A DNA stretch of 64,000 nucleotides from Oceanobacillus sp. CFH 90083. GTDB taxonomy: Bacteria > Bacillota > Bacilli > Bacillales > Amphibacillaceae. The notes below the pieces were generated by a model that saw nothing but the letters and a program-made list of their open reading frames with translations, was not told where the DNA came from and did no database searches. The stretch is from NCBI RefSeq assembly GCF_009389585.1, contig NZ_VIYG01000002.1, positions 427,938 to 491,937 on the forward strand, given 5' to 3'. The position numbers were made by a program, and so were the translations under genes. This document shows, piece by piece, positions 35,887 through 45,901 of this stretch (position 1 is the stretch's first letter; every line of letters starts with the position of its first letter).

Positions 35887-36270
35887 TTATTCATTTGTTA
35901 CTAATATATACGCTTCAATATTAATTGATTGAACAGATATCAAACAAATTTCAGAAAATTTCAAAATGAAATTCCTCCTGTATTATTTTATATGTTAAAA
36001 TCCAAATAGAAACATACATTCGATTAGTTGCGTATTTATGGAAATATTGTGGTCTGATACATCATTCTGAAAAGAATTGTTTGATTCATTTTCTAAAAGA
36101 AAAGTATCACCTTATAGCTAAAAAGAACCTGATAAAACTGTATTTTCTGAATGAGGTTACTGGCTTGACATATAGTAGACTAGCTGCGGTCTGTTTCAAA
36201 TAATTTGATGTATAAATAAAGGAGGTAATGCAAACCTTTCTTTTTACATATGATTTATTTTCTACTTATA
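35887..36270. other. AT-rich intergenic stretch
   Basis: Nothing convincing. A TTGACA at 36165-36170 has no matching -10. A GGAGG at 36221-36225 precedes an ATG at 36228, but the resulting frame runs straight through the flagellin terminator and the 3' exon on the other strand and is judged spurious. Confidence 0.4.
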
Positions 36271-36308
36271 AAAAAGGAGACCCTAACCCAAAAGCTAGAG
36301 CCTCCCAA
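36271..36308 (-). terminator. terminator of the flagellin gene
   Basis: On the minus strand GGGAGGCTCT pairs with AGGGTCTCC around a loop and is followed by TTTTTAT, eleven bases beyond the flagellin stop codon. Confidence 0.7.
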
Positions 36309-36318
36309 AAATCTTATT

Positions 36319-36433
36319 TTATTGAAGTAATTGAAGTACGCCTTGTGGTACTTGGTTCGCTTGAGCCAGCATACTTTGTGCCGCTTGTGAAAGGATGTTA
36401 TTCTTTGTGAATTCCATCATTTCTTTCGCCATC
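36319..36433 (-). CDS. hag: flagellin, 3' exon (with +1 frameshift)
   Basis: This is the missing C-terminus of the flagellin at 36798-37520. It starts ATGGCGAAAGAA right after the group I intron and continues ATGATGGAATTC, giving MAKE then MMEFTKNNILSQAAQSMLA and ending PQGVLQLLQ, the canonical flagellin D0 helix. The exon is 115 nt, one more than needed: the run after GAAAG has four A's where three would keep the frame (GAAAATGATG). As written, splicing gives a product that leaves the frame after MAKE. This is either a real disabling indel or a homopolymer error in the assembly. Confidence 0.85.
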
Positions 36434-36797
36434 GTGCGAACATTTACTTTCATAAATGACTAGACTATATCTTCATCCTCTAGTTATCTAGGAGGAGCCG
36501 GGAACTTCGGATTCTGATAGATTTAGCGGCTCTATCATTCACCTACGAATTTCATCACCGTCGCTTATGCATTAGGTGGTTTATTCTAGTCGTTGAACCT
36601 TCTCCAGAGTTTCCTCACAGGAGCTGGGCTGCTGATTGCCCAATCCCGTCTTTTTTCAAACCTTCACGTTTGCCGTTTTCAGCTGCGTTGTGGTAAGACA
36701 AGCTCTAAGGGGTTTCCAGCAATTCACCCGGTAATAATCGCTAACCGTTGCCAGTTAGGACGACTGTGACTGTCACTGCCTAGGCAGCTGAGTCATA
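36434..36797 (-). ncRNA. group I self-splicing intron in flagellin gene
   Basis: A 364-nt ORF-less insertion splits the flagellin exactly between DVD and MAKE. Exon 1 ends in T (GAT) and the intron ends in G, as group I splicing needs. Core elements are visible on the minus strand: a guide GTCA-CA-GTC pairing with exon GAC-GT-TGAT (P1, with a T-G at the splice site); GAATTGCTGGAAACC (P4); AATCAGCAGCCC (P4-P6); TTCAACGACTAGA (P7 5' side); AAGATATAGTC (P7 3' side, GACTA with TAGTC); and P9 CATTTA/TAAATG just before the 3' site. Group I introns in flagellin genes are known from Geobacillus. Confidence 0.9.
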
Positions 36798-37520
36798 ATC
36801 AACGTCACGGATACGAGATTCTGCTGCTGTTAAGTTCTCAGCAGATGCACCTAAATTGTTGATAGTGTGTTCTAAACGATTTTGTACAGCACCAAGCTTA
36901 GAACGTTCTGCAGAAACTGTTTTGATAGCTGCATCGATTAATCCTACAGCTTCATCGAAATCAGAGCTCTCAGTAAACTCAGATACATCCAGGCCATCAA
37001 TTTCTAATGCCTCAGCACTCATATCATTAATATTAAGTACTAAAGCCTGATTCTCGTTAGCACCAATCTGGAATACTAAATCTGCTTCGCCTTCAGCTAA
37101 ATCACCATTTAGTAAAGTTTTACCATTAAATGCTGTACGCTCAGAAATCCCATCAATTTCCTCTAGTAAATTAGAAATTTCATCCTGGATTGCCTGTAAA
37201 TCATCTTGTTCCTGTGTCCCTAAGTTACCTGCCTGTACAGTTAATTCACGTACACGCTGTAAAATAGAGTGTGTCTCTGTAAGAGCACCTTCAGCAGTTT
37301 GGATTAGAGAAATACCATCTTGAGAGTTTTTAGTAGCCATCTCAAGTCCTCTAATTTGCCCACGCATTTTTTCAGAGATTGCTAAACCTGCAGCGTCATC
37401 TCCAGCACGGTTGATACGAAGACCAGAAGAAAGTTTTTCTAAAGAACTTTGTACTCCGTTTTGGTTTACTCCCAATTGACGATGTGCGTTAATTGCGGAA
37501 ATGTTGTGATTGATAATCAT
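36798..37520 (-). CDS. hag: flagellin, 5' exon
   Basis: The first 241 codons of a short flagellin: N-terminal D0/D1 (MIINHNISAINAHRQLG, then SSGLRINRAGDDAAGLAIS), a reduced central domain, and the start of C-terminal D1 ending AAESRIRDVD. Unspliced reading adds only YDSAA and stops. Joined to the exon at 36319-36433 it would give about 278 residues. A GGAGG site precedes the ATG, and a SigD promoter lies about 165 bp upstream with an untranslated leader holding a perfect 7-bp hairpin. It is exported by the flagellar apparatus to build the filament. Confidence 0.93.
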
Positions 37521-37642
37521 AATTCCTTACCTCCATGTGTTTGTAAAATTTTTGAGCCACATCCTTGTGATCTCATCTATATTAACCAAATTGGTCAATA
37601 TCAAAAATAAAGTATTTCTGTGTAAAAAGCTTTTTCACTACT

Positions 37643-37658
37643 CGTTAAGACCTTAACG
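37643..37658 (-). promoter_or_regulatory. hairpin in the flagellin leader
   Basis: CGTTAAG-AC-CTTAACG, a perfect 7-bp stem within the transcribed leader, between promoter and start codon. It may act on mRNA stability or translation; there is no T run. Confidence 0.4.
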
Positions 37659-37684
37659 AACCATCTTTTGATGATCTATTTACT

Positions 37685-37711
37685 ATATCGGACAGTTTCA
37701 ACATTTATTTA
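37685..37711 (-). promoter_or_regulatory. SigD promoter of flagellin
   Basis: On the minus strand TAAA (37708-37711), 15-bp spacer, TCCGATAT (37685-37692), matching TAAA-N15-GCCGATAT at 11 of 12 fixed positions. Confidence 0.85.
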
Positions 37712-37944
37712 AGCTTTTTTTATAATTTTTTTCTAAAAAACTATCATTCTCTCTAGCAGGTAATGGCAGGGCTGTAAAAACCTAATTCTTTCAATTGTTC
37801 CTCCACAAAATAACCACCAAAAAACAGCATCACACATTTGTTTTATTTTTCACATACTTCCTGTTAAAATCATACTAAGAGCCTTATCATATCTTTTTAT
37901 GCCATATCCAGCTTCTGTTAGATAATTGGAGAGGGCGTGAGAGT

Positions 37945-38121
37945 ATGTCGAAAATGAATGACTTGAACAAGCAGATTGAAGCGAAACGGAAAGAAATGTA
38001 TGCAGTTTATGAAAAAGATCCAACTGACCCGAATCTATTGAAACTATCGCAGTCGCTGGATAAATTGCTAAATCGATTAGACCAGATTTCAAATAATCCT
38101 CCCATTCAACGAAAAGAGTGA
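37945..38121 (+). CDS. Spo0E-like aspartyl-phosphate phosphatase
   Basis: A 58-residue protein below common size cut-offs. It reads LNKQIEAKRKEMYAVYEKDP and then LSQSLDKLLNRL; the S-Q-x-L-D-x-L-L signature and antiparallel helix pair are those of Spo0E/YnzD-type proteins, which dephosphorylate Spo0A~P and delay sporulation. A GGAGAGGG site precedes the ATG. It is divergent from flagellin and downstream genes are on the other strand, so it is monocistronic. Confidence 0.85.
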   Translation: MSKMNDLNKQIEAKRKEMYAVYEKDPTDPNLLKLSQSLDKLLNRLDQISNNPPIQRKE

Positions 38122-38340
38122 CAGTAAAATAACAAAAATACCTGTACTGTTGTTTTCATAGTAAGTGAGCACACTTACTACGTATAAGTAAGTGCTCGAA
38201 TGGGTGATATGTATAGAAAGAATAAGGCTGTACTCTATATTTTTTTTTGTAAATATACCAAATTAGGTTATTCTAAAGTGAAAATGAATATAAATTCAGT
38301 TAGCATTTAAATAAAACGAGAAAGTGCATTTATATAGAAA
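38122..38340. other. intergenic stretch with alternative hairpins
   Basis: Around 38160-38205, AGTAAGTG-AGCA-CACTTACT can form one hairpin, and the same CACTTACT can instead pair with AGTAAGTGCTC about ten bases downstream. This may be the terminator region of the Spo0E-like gene. The rest is AT-rich with nothing recognised. Confidence 0.35.
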
Positions 38341-38402
38341 AAAAGAAGGGTTCCTGAAAATGCAACCTTGATATAGGGCATTTTCAGGAACCCTTCTTTT
38401 TT
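38341..38402. terminator. strong bidirectional terminator before chemoreceptor 1
   Basis: A stem of at least 20 perfect bp (AGAAGGGTTCCTGAAAATGC at 38344-38363 with its complement from 38378) flanked by A and T runs. Confidence 0.9.
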
Positions 38403-38416
38403 CTATGACTTTCCTT

Positions 38417-40387
38417 TTAAAATTTATACGCTGTGATTTTCGTTGTCAGCTCCTCCGCCATGTCGGTCAACGATTTTGCTGCGGCAGAGATTTCTTCCAT
38501 TGCTGCGAGCTGCTCTTCTGTAGATGCTGCTACTTCTTCAGAGGATGCGGCATTGTTTCTCGCGATAGATGCCAAATCTGTTGCCGTAGCAGTAACTCCT
38601 TGTACTGCCTCTGACATTTGCTCGGAAATGGCCTTAACTTCTTCCATTTGCGGCTTAATATCTGCACTGGAACGAAGAATTTCACCAAATTTATCAATAG
38701 CATCATAAGATACGTCCAGCCCGTTGTCTACATTTGCTGTTACTTGTGACATTTTTCCAACGGCATCCTGGACATCTGCCTGAATACCATGTACGATTGC
38801 GCTGATTTCATTCGCTGATGTTTTAGACTGTTCTGCCAGCTTACGGACTTCATCAGCGACAACGGCAAACCCTTTTCCATGCTCTCCGGCCCGGGCTGCT
38901 TCAATTGCTGCATTTAACGCAAGCAGATTAGTCTGTTCTGAAATATCTGTGATTGCTTTCAGAATCGTACTTACCTCTTTTGACCGCTCCAATAGGGATG
39001 CAATATTTTCATTTGTGTTCTCCACAGAGGATTGGATCGATGTCATTTGATTCAAGGTATCACTGACTGCTTTTCCACCGACATCTGCCTGGCTGCTCAT
39101 TTGATTTACTAAGTCAGCTACCTTGGTTGAACTTTCTACGATTCTCCCTACTCCTATCGAAACTTCTTCTAAGGAATTGGCACTTTGTTCTGTTCTACTC
39201 AGTTGCGTTTCAGAGCTTGCGGAAACCTCTTGAATAGCTAGCGATACTTGCTCGGATGAACTTGTCATTTGATCTGCATTTGCATTTAATTCCTCGGCAG
39301 ATGCTGCAACCTGCTGGGCATTAAACTCTACGTCACGGACAAGACTTTTTAAACCTTCCTGCATTTCATTAAAGGCATGACTAAGTTCGCCGATTTCATC
39401 ATTGGTTTTAATTTGAATAGAACGCGTCAGGTCGCCCCTACTGATAATTTGAGCATTCTCCTTCAGCTCCTTAATGGGACGAGTGATGGAACGGATTAAG
39501 AATAAAATAATCACTGTCCCTGCCAGCAGTGTTGCCGCTACAACAATCATCAAGGTTGTCCAGGTAGCTGCTGCTTCCTCCTGAATCTCGCTATAATCAA
39601 TCGTCCCTGCCAGCTTCCAGCCTGTTAACTCATTCGTTTCATAAACCATTATTTTTGACGTATTATCATCCTCATAATTAAATGTACCAGATGCAGTCTC
39701 AAATAAGTTTTGATAAAAATCTTCTGATGCATTTTCGCCAGCGTCCTGTGTTGGATGGTAAATAAAGTTTTGACTTGTATCCAATAAAATAGCATAACCA
39801 TTTTTACCAATCGTTATATTGGCTGCCAGCTGCTGGACAAAATCAATGGATAAATCAATTCCAATAACACCCGAACCATCTTTGAGTGCAGTGGATAGTG
39901 TAACCACCTGACCTTCTCCCGTTGCACTCGGGTAGGGGTCCGAAATAATAATTTCCCCAGGAGCAGCCAGTGCATCGCTGAACCATGGACGTTCATTTAA
40001 CTGAAAATCTGCACCCAGCTGCACAACCGGCTGCGTAATTAAGCTGCCATCTTCTGAACCCAGATAAACCTGTGCAACTTCATTATGAAGCTCCTCATAT
40101 TGAAGCAGCACTTCTCTGATTTCATCCTCATCTGCCTCTAAATCCTGTCCATAAAACCTTTCAGATAAGACCTGCAGATCATGCTGTTTCAATTCCATGG
40201 TATTATCAATCGTCTGGTTCATCACTGTTGCTATTTCCTCAACCTGCGCTTTCTGCTGATTTTCCAACGTATCCAGGGAGCTATTGTACGTGATTGCACC
40301 AATAATAATTCCCGGTGTCAGTAAAATAATAAAAAATGACAGGATTAATTTAAATCGGATTCCTTTAGGTCTGAATAATTTCTTCAA
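38417..40387 (-). CDS. methyl-accepting chemotaxis protein 1 (dCache sensor)
   Basis: A 656-residue chemoreceptor: short basic tail, helix near 15-35, double-Cache extracellular sensor (about 40-270, with [20 protein letters not shown] and [16 protein letters not shown]), second helix near 285-305, HAMP, and cytoplasmic signalling domain with the conserved tip [20 protein letters not shown]. The TTG at 40387 has AAAGGAG nine bases upstream. It has its own SigD-like promoter. The C-terminal half is nearly identical to the two downstream-numbered paralogues; the sensor differs, so the three probably sense different ligands, likely amino acids or organic acids. Confidence 0.95.
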   Translation of the reverse strand: MKKLFRPKGIRFKLILSFFIILLTPGIIIGAITYNSSLDTLENQQKAQVEEIATVMNQTIDNTMELKQHDLQVLSERFYGQDLEADEDEIREVLLQYEELHNEVAQVYLGSEDGSLITQPVVQLGADFQLNERPWFSDALAAPGEIIISDPYPSATGEGQVVTLSTALKDGSGVIGIDLSIDFVQQLAANITIGKNGYAILLDTSQNFIYHPTQDAGENASEDFYQNLFETASGTFNYEDDNTSKIMVYETNELTGWKLAGTIDYSEIQEEAAATWTTLMIVVAATLLAGTVIILFLIRSITRPIKELKENAQIISRGDLTRSIQIKTNDEIGELSHAFNEMQEGLKSLVRDVEFNAQQVAASAEELNANADQMTSSSEQVSLAIQEVSASSETQLSRTEQSANSLEEVSIGVGRIVESSTKVADLVNQMSSQADVGGKAVSDTLNQMTSIQSSVENTNENIASLLERSKEVSTILKAITDISEQTNLLALNAAIEAARAGEHGKGFAVVADEVRKLAEQSKTSANEISAIVHGIQADVQDAVGKMSQVTANVDNGLDVSYDAIDKFGEILRSSADIKPQMEEVKAISEQMSEAVQGVTATATDLASIARNNAASSEEVAASTEEQLAAMEEISAAAKSLTDMAEELTTKITAYKF

Positions 40388-40442
40388 TGTATCAAACTCC
40401 TTTACGATAAATGATAAAGTGCACACTCGTTTATTCATTCTT

Positions 40443-40469
40443 ATATCGGCTAAAATGCTAAAAAATGAA
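40443..40469 (-). promoter_or_regulatory. SigD promoter of chemoreceptor 1
   Basis: A perfect -10 GCCGATAT (minus strand, 40443-40450) with TTCA 15 bp upstream in place of TAAA. Confidence 0.6.
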
Positions 40470-40556
40470 TCCTTTTTCCTTATTTCATGTCTTAGTATCT
40501 ATATTAAGAATTTACAATTATGATATAATGCTCCGTTTCGTAAAATAGTTAATAAC

Positions 40557-40620
40557 AAAAAGAAATCCGGTTAGCGCCTCAAATTTCGAACGTCAGAGCT
40601 GCTAACCGGATTTCTTTTTT
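40557..40620. terminator. terminator of chemoreceptor 2
   Basis: AAAAGAAATCCGGTTAGC (40557-40574) pairs perfectly with its complement at 40601-40618 and runs into T's; A/T flanks allow both directions. Confidence 0.85.
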
Positions 40621-40661
40621 CGCTTTAGAAAACGCCTAAAATAGTGTCCTGTCAATGTCTA

Positions 40662-42623
40662 TTAATATTTATACTGATTAATCTTCTCTGTTAAATCCTC
40701 TGCCATCGATGACAGAGATTTTGCTGCTGCAGAAATTTCCTCCATTGAAGCCAGCTGCTCTTCTGTAGAAGCCGCTACTTCCTGAGAGGATGCGGCATTG
40801 TTTCTGGCAATGGACGCTAAATCATTTGCCGTGGTTGACACCTCCTGCACTGCTGCTGCCATTTGCTCAGAAATAGCCATAACTTCTTCCATCTGCGGCT
40901 TAATATCATTACTTGATTGGACAATTCCTTTAAATTTGTCCATCGCATCATCCGATACTTCTAAGCCTTTATCTACATTTGCTGTTACCTGCGACATTTT
41001 TTCCACAGCGTCCTCTACGTCTTTTTGAATTCCCTGAACAATCGTACTAATTTCACCTGCCGATGTTTTGGATTGCTCCGCCAGCTTACGTACCTCATCT
41101 GCTACAACGGCAAATCCTTTTCCATGCTCTCCAGCACGGGCTGCTTCAATCGCTGCATTTAGTGCAAGTAAGTTGGTTTGTTCTGAAATATCCGTAATTG
41201 CCATAAGAATGGTACTTACTTCATTAGAACGGGCCATTAATGAGGTAATATTAACATTTGTGTTTTCTACAGACGATTGAATCGATGTCATTTGATTCAA
41301 TGTATCTGTCACAGCTTTTCCGCCAATTTCCGCCTGGTCGCTCATCTGATTGACGAGTTCCGCTACTTGCGAGGAGCTTTCAACAATTCTGCCGACTCCT
41401 GTCGATACTTCTTCTAATGAATTCGCACTGTCTTCTGTACCGCTCAATTGTGTTTCCGAACTGGAGGATACTTCTTGAATAGCCAGTGATACTTGTTCCG
41501 ATGAGCTCGTCATCTGATCCGCATTCGCATTTAACTCCTCTGCCGATGCTGCGACCTGCTGGGCATTAAATTCAACATCGCGAATTAATTCTTTTAAGCT
41601 GTTCTGCATCTCATTAAATGCAACACCAAGCTCTCCAATCTCATCCTTTGTTTTCACTTCAATGGATTGTGTTAAATCGCCGGTACTGATAATACGCGCT
41701 TTCTCTTTCAATTCTTTGATCGGTTTAACGACGGAACGTACGATAAGTACCGTCACACCCAAACCGATAGCAACAGCACTGATTAATACAATTAATAATG
41801 TGTTAAAAACAGTAGCTGCCTCTGCTTGAATTTCACTATAATCGATCGTTCCGGCTATTTTCCATCCAGTTAAATCATTGGTTCCATAAACCATGATTTT
41901 ATCTGTATCTTGATAGTTATATTCAAGTTTGCCAGCACCAGATTCATACAGGTTATTATAGAAAGATTCACTTGCTTCCTCCCCAATTTCCATAACAGGA
42001 TGATAAATAAAGCGCTGCGTTTCATCTAATAATATCGCATAACCATTTTCACCGATTTGAACTCCTGATGCTATCTGCTGAATAAAATCAATGGATAAAT
42101 CGATGCCGATAACACCTGAACCATCCTCTAACGCTTTCGAAACGGTGACAACCATCTCCCTATCTGTACCTGCTGAAACATAAGGCTCCGAGATAATAAT
42201 TTCTTCTGTGTTTTCCATTGCTTCTATGTACCATGGACGTTCCCTCGGATCATAACCCTCCTCGGTCACATCCGTTGATGATTCCATAAAAACTCCTTCT
42301 TCTGAACCAGCATAAACGGATACCACTTCATCATGTAATTCAAAATATTGATCAAAGGTTTCGATCAGCGCTTCTGCTTCCTCATTTACTAACTCGCCAT
42401 GAACCTGTCCCGCTAATACCTCTGCATCCCTGCTCTTCAAAGCAAAAGTATTATCAATGGTCTGATCCATGATCGTGATAATTTCTTCTACTTGATTCTC
42501 CTGCTGTTTCTGCAATGTGCTTACAGAGCTGTTGTACGTCAAAAAACCAATGACAACACCCGGAATCAATAACATACAAATAAATGATAAAACCAGCTTA
42601 AAACGAATCCCTTTTTTCTTCAT
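40662..42623 (-). CDS. methyl-accepting chemotaxis protein 2 (dCache sensor)
   Basis: A 653-residue paralogue of the receptors on either side, same order: helix, double-Cache sensor ([36 protein letters not shown]), helix, HAMP, signalling domain with the [20 protein letters not shown] tip, and a basic YKY end. It differs most in the membrane-distal half of the sensor. The ATG follows GTGGGGG. Its promoter and terminator are separate, so the three receptors are tandem copies, not an operon. Confidence 0.95.
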   Translation of the reverse strand: MKKKGIRFKLVLSFICMLLIPGVVIGFLTYNSSVSTLQKQQENQVEEIITIMDQTIDNTFALKSRDAEVLAGQVHGELVNEEAEALIETFDQYFELHDEVVSVYAGSEEGVFMESSTDVTEEGYDPRERPWYIEAMENTEEIIISEPYVSAGTDREMVVTVSKALEDGSGVIGIDLSIDFIQQIASGVQIGENGYAILLDETQRFIYHPVMEIGEEASESFYNNLYESGAGKLEYNYQDTDKIMVYGTNDLTGWKIAGTIDYSEIQAEAATVFNTLLIVLISAVAIGLGVTVLIVRSVVKPIKELKEKARIISTGDLTQSIEVKTKDEIGELGVAFNEMQNSLKELIRDVEFNAQQVAASAEELNANADQMTSSSEQVSLAIQEVSSSSETQLSGTEDSANSLEEVSTGVGRIVESSSQVAELVNQMSDQAEIGGKAVTDTLNQMTSIQSSVENTNVNITSLMARSNEVSTILMAITDISEQTNLLALNAAIEAARAGEHGKGFAVVADEVRKLAEQSKTSAGEISTIVQGIQKDVEDAVEKMSQVTANVDKGLEVSDDAMDKFKGIVQSSNDIKPQMEEVMAISEQMAAAVQEVSTTANDLASIARNNAASSQEVAASTEEQLASMEEISAAAKSLSSMAEDLTEKINQYKY

Positions 42624-42675
42624 TGCTGTCCCCCACTTTATAATTTGTCTTGAACAAAAGTGTCACTATACTTAT

Positions 42676-42702
42676 CTATCGGTCAAACAATTCAGAACTT
42701 GA
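42676..42702 (-). promoter_or_regulatory. SigD-like promoter of chemoreceptor 2
   Basis: TCAA-N15-ACCGATAG on the minus strand (-10 at 42676-42683, -35 at 42699-42702); nine of twelve consensus positions. Confidence 0.5.
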
Positions 42703-43024
42703 ATACATTTTAAGTAATTTAGTCCTGTAAATTTTTTTCAACATAAACGATTATTCCTAAAAAATATATGATCATTCTCCTGTCAACTTAAATTCACGCA
42801 GGTAAATACGATCTGTCTATACAGAAAAAGCTCTATTATACTTGGCATATAAAACGAAACTTCTATCAGCGGGAGTTTTCGAACCACAAATTTTTTCGGT
42901 GAGATGAGTAATCGCAATCCCAGGATGCGCGAATTTAGTCTGCTTCCTTTCTCCCCGGACAAAGACTGGTATATCGTGTCTGTCTTACTTTATTCCTTAG
43001 CTTCTTTATCCTTTATGAAAGTAT
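42703..43024. other. intergenic stretch without a recognised gene
   Basis: AT-rich near the receptor promoter, then a patch of higher GC (about 42860-42970). No ORF, RNA or repeat was recognised. Confidence 0.4.
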
Positions 43025-43051
43025 AAAAAAATACAGCAATGATAATCACTG
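43025..43051 (-). terminator. terminator of chemoreceptor 3
   Basis: AAAAATACAGCA and TGCTGTATTTTT form a perfect stem followed on the minus strand by TTTTTTTAT. Confidence 0.85.
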
Positions 43052-43083
43052 CTGTATTTTTGGGTTTTATAATTTATCCTGCC

Positions 43084-45057
43084 TCAATATTTATACGTTG
43101 AAATCTTCTCTGATAAATCTTCGGCCATCGAGGATAGCGATTTCGCAGATGCAGAGATTTCTTCCATCGATGCAAGCTGTTCTTCGGAGGAGGCTGCCAC
43201 TTCCTGTGAAGATGCTGCATTATTACGAGCAATGGATGCTAAATCATTCACGGTTCCCATTAATTGCCCTACAGCTGCAGACATCTGTTCTGAAATAGAT
43301 GTTACTTCCTCCATTTGTGGCTTAATACTTTCACTGGAGCGCAGGATTTCACCGAATTTATCTATCGCATCATACGATACATCCAGTCCACTATTCACAT
43401 TGGAAGTAACCTGCCCCATTTTATCAACCGCATTCTCAACGTCTGTCTGAATCCCTAAAATAATTTCTCTAATTTGGGTAGCTGACAGCTTCGATTGTTC
43501 TGCAAGCTTCCGGACTTCATCCGCTACTACTGCAAATCCTTTTCCATGTTCCCCGGCACGGGCTGCTTCAATCGCTGCATTTAACGCAAGTAAATTGGTC
43601 TGTTCCGAAATATCTGTAATAGCATTCAAAATGGTGCTTACTTGCTTTGAGCGCTCTAATAAGGAAGAAATATTCTTATTTGTATCCTCTACCGATGACT
43701 GAATAGAGGTCATCTGATTCAATGTATTACTTACTGCCTGTCCGCCGACTTCTGCCTGTTTGTTCATTTTTTGAACAAATTCCGTCACTTGTGCAGAGCT
43801 GTCCACTACTCTGCCAACACCTGTTGATACTTCTTCCAGCGAATGCACCCCATCCTCTGTTCCGCTTAACTGATGCTCGGCACTGGAGGATACTTCCTGA
43901 ATGGCCAGAGATACCTGTTCGGATGAGCTTGTCATCTGGTCTGCATTTGCATTTAATTCCTCGGCAGATGCTGCGACCTGCTGGGCATTCCATTCAACCT
44001 CTCTAATCAGCTCCCGCAAGCTTTCTCCCATTTTGTTAAAGGCTGTACCCAGCTGGCCGATCTCATCATCTGTTTGGACATCAACAGACTGTGTTAAGTC
44101 GCCGGTGCTGATGATTTCTGCTTTTTCTTTCAGCATCTTGATTGGACGGATAATAGAGCGGACAAGGAGCAGAATAATACCAATACCTAATATTAACGTC
44201 ACACTCAGTACGATAATAAGTGTTGTAGTGATTGACGCGGCTGTTGCTTGTACCTCACTATAATCGATGGTTCCCGCCAATTTCCAGCCTGTTATAGCAT
44301 TTGTATCAAACACCATAATTTTAGATGTATGATCATACTCATATTCGAAAGTACCGGATTCGTTATCATACAGTTTTTGATAGAAAGGCTGATCTATTTC
44401 CTCCCCGGCTGTCTTTTCCGGATGATAAATAAAATTCTGATTCGTATCCAGCAAAACAGCATATCCATGCTCTCCCACCTGTACTTCAGACACAAGCTGC
44501 TGAATAAAATCCATAGAGACATCAATGCCGATTGCTCCTGATCCATCTTCCAATGCTTTTGATACACTGACTGCTATCTGTCCATCTCCACTTGCTGTTA
44601 AATAAGGATCTGAAATAATTACTTCTTCCGGATTGGCCATTGCTTCCTGATACCAGGCACGTTCTCTTGGATCGTAACCCTCCTCCATCTCCATTTCCGG
44701 CTGAAGATAAAAATCTCCCTCTGTCGTGGCAAGATAAAATTCCGGAGCTTCCGGATGTATCTCAATATATTCAGACATTCTTCTATTCAATTCTTCTGTA
44801 TCCTCTTCAATTAACTCCTCTGTAATCACGCTTGAGAGAACTTCTATATCATGCTGTTTCAGTTCAAACGTATTATTTATCGTCTGATCCATCATAGCAG
44901 TTAATTCTTGCACTTGCTCTCTCTGCTGCTGCTCGACGGTATTTGTAGAACTAAAATACGTAATAACCCCTATTAAAATTCCCGGAACTAATAAAATTAA
45001 GAAAAAAGATAAAACTAATTTAAATCGTATTCCTTTGGCTTTAAATATTTTTTTCAT
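43084..45057 (-). CDS. methyl-accepting chemotaxis protein 3 (dCache sensor)
   Basis: A 657-residue third paralogue: helix (about 12-34), double-Cache sensor with [20 protein letters not shown] and [16 protein letters not shown], second helix, HAMP and signalling domain with the same conserved tip. Within the adaptation region it differs at several sites from the other two (for example [14 protein letters not shown]). The ATG at 45057 is seven bases after AGGAGA; the in-frame ATG six bases earlier is less well placed. It has the best SigD promoter of the three. Confidence 0.95.
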   Translation of the reverse strand: MKKIFKAKGIRFKLVLSFFLILLVPGILIGVITYFSSTNTVEQQQREQVQELTAMMDQTINNTFELKQHDIEVLSSVITEELIEEDTEELNRRMSEYIEIHPEAPEFYLATTEGDFYLQPEMEMEEGYDPRERAWYQEAMANPEEVIISDPYLTASGDGQIAVSVSKALEDGSGAIGIDVSMDFIQQLVSEVQVGEHGYAVLLDTNQNFIYHPEKTAGEEIDQPFYQKLYDNESGTFEYEYDHTSKIMVFDTNAITGWKLAGTIDYSEVQATAASITTTLIIVLSVTLILGIGIILLLVRSIIRPIKMLKEKAEIISTGDLTQSVDVQTDDEIGQLGTAFNKMGESLRELIREVEWNAQQVAASAEELNANADQMTSSSEQVSLAIQEVSSSAEHQLSGTEDGVHSLEEVSTGVGRVVDSSAQVTEFVQKMNKQAEVGGQAVSNTLNQMTSIQSSVEDTNKNISSLLERSKQVSTILNAITDISEQTNLLALNAAIEAARAGEHGKGFAVVADEVRKLAEQSKLSATQIREIILGIQTDVENAVDKMGQVTSNVNSGLDVSYDAIDKFGEILRSSESIKPQMEEVTSISEQMSAAVGQLMGTVNDLASIARNNAASSQEVAASSEEQLASMEEISASAKSLSSMAEDLSEKISTYKY

Positions 45058-45086
45058 TTTCATCTCTCCTATTTGTCTATATTTCT

Positions 45087-45113
45087 TTATCGGGAGAAAA
45101 CAGAAAAAATTTA
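45087..45113 (-). promoter_or_regulatory. SigD promoter of chemoreceptor 3
   Basis: TAAA (45110-45113), 15-bp spacer, CCCGATAA (45087-45094) on the minus strand; ten of twelve consensus positions, 30 bp before the start. Confidence 0.65.
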
Positions 45114-45514
45114 TCAAAAAATGAAAAAATATTATAAAAATAAATCTAATTTACATTAAAAGGTAATAAAAGTAATATAAAGTAATTAATTTAAACGTAT
45201 AGTTATAAATTAATGATAATAATAATTCCTTTAGATTAAATATTATTTCTAGAAACAATAAATCAAAGCAAAATTATCGAGCCCTAAGATCTATTAAAAA
45301 ACAAAAATAAATAATAATTTTTCTTTGTAATAGTATTAATTACTCACAATGAATATCTAAATCACAGGATCATGCACCTGGATACGACTAAAAACCGGCC
45401 TCCCTAAAGTCCCTTGAACGAACGGGGCCGTCACTGCGATCAAAAATATATTCCACATCAATTTACAAAAAAACTTTATATACTACATATTTTATAAAAA
45501 AACAAATATTTTTC
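45114..45514. other. very AT-rich intergenic stretch
   Basis: About 400 bp between divergent genes. Extremely AT-rich to 45350, then a GC-richer patch near 45390-45440. No gene, RNA or repeat recognised. Confidence 0.4.
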
Positions 45515-45539
45515 GTTTAAAATACTTTTATTTGGAAAT
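45515..45539 (+). promoter_or_regulatory. SigB-like promoter of glsB
   Basis: GTTTAA (45515-45520), 13-bp spacer, GGAAAT (45534-45539), close to the GTTTAA-N12-14-GGGTAT general-stress consensus and 29 bp upstream of a gene whose family is stress related. Confidence 0.55.
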
Positions 45540-45568
45540 AGCTAAAATTACAGAAAGGAATGATTTTA

Positions 45569-45820
45569 ATGCTAAGTTTTATTTGGAGCCTGATTATGGG
45601 TGGAATTATCGGCTGGATTGCCGGATTAATTGTAAGTAAAGATCTGCCTGGAGGAATTTTTGGAAATATTCTTGCCGGTTTTATCGGAGCATGGCTTGGT
45701 TCCTCTTTATTTGGACAATGGGGACCTGAAATCGGCGGATTCTTTATTGTACCTGCTCTGATTGGTGCGATTATCCTTATTCTTATTGTCAGCTTCATCA
45801 TTCGCCTATTCCGTCGTTAA
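45569..45820 (+). CDS. GlsB/YeaQ/YmgE-family stress membrane protein
   Basis: An 83-residue protein with three membrane helices and Gly-rich faces (IMGGIIGWIAG, GGIFGNILAGFIGAWLG), the pattern of the transglycosylase-associated (YmgE/GlsB) family. These small proteins are induced by envelope, salt or acid stress; their function is not known. The ATG at 45569 is nine bases after AAAGGA; an upstream start overlaps that site. The SigB-like promoter fits a general stress role. Confidence 0.9.
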   Translation: MLSFIWSLIMGGIIGWIAGLIVSKDLPGGIFGNILAGFIGAWLGSSLFGQWGPEIGGFFIVPALIGAIILILIVSFIIRLFRR

Positions 45821-45901
45821 CACTTGTACGCCAGCAGATGAACAAAATCGAGGCAGCTGCATAGGTTAGGTATATAGCTCATACAGAAAAGAGGAATGTA
45901 T

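Noticed and set aside
36165..36193. Promoter from TTGACA at 36165
   Set aside because: No -10 hexamer at 16-18 bp and no gene downstream on that strand.
36228..36410. 60-codon plus-strand ORF with GGAGG upstream
   Set aside because: It lies opposite the flagellin terminator and 3' exon, whose minus-strand reading is unmistakable; the ribosome site is only two bases from the ATG.
36780..37520. Flagellin as a complete 246-residue protein ending in YDSAA
   Set aside because: The last five residues are read from intron sequence; the conserved flagellin C-terminus is downstream at 36319-36433.
43722..44263. Long plus-strand ORFs opposite the chemoreceptors (also in 38405-38708, 40798-41280)
   Set aside because: Mirror frames of highly biased coiled-coil coding sequence; no ribosome sites and no family resemblance.
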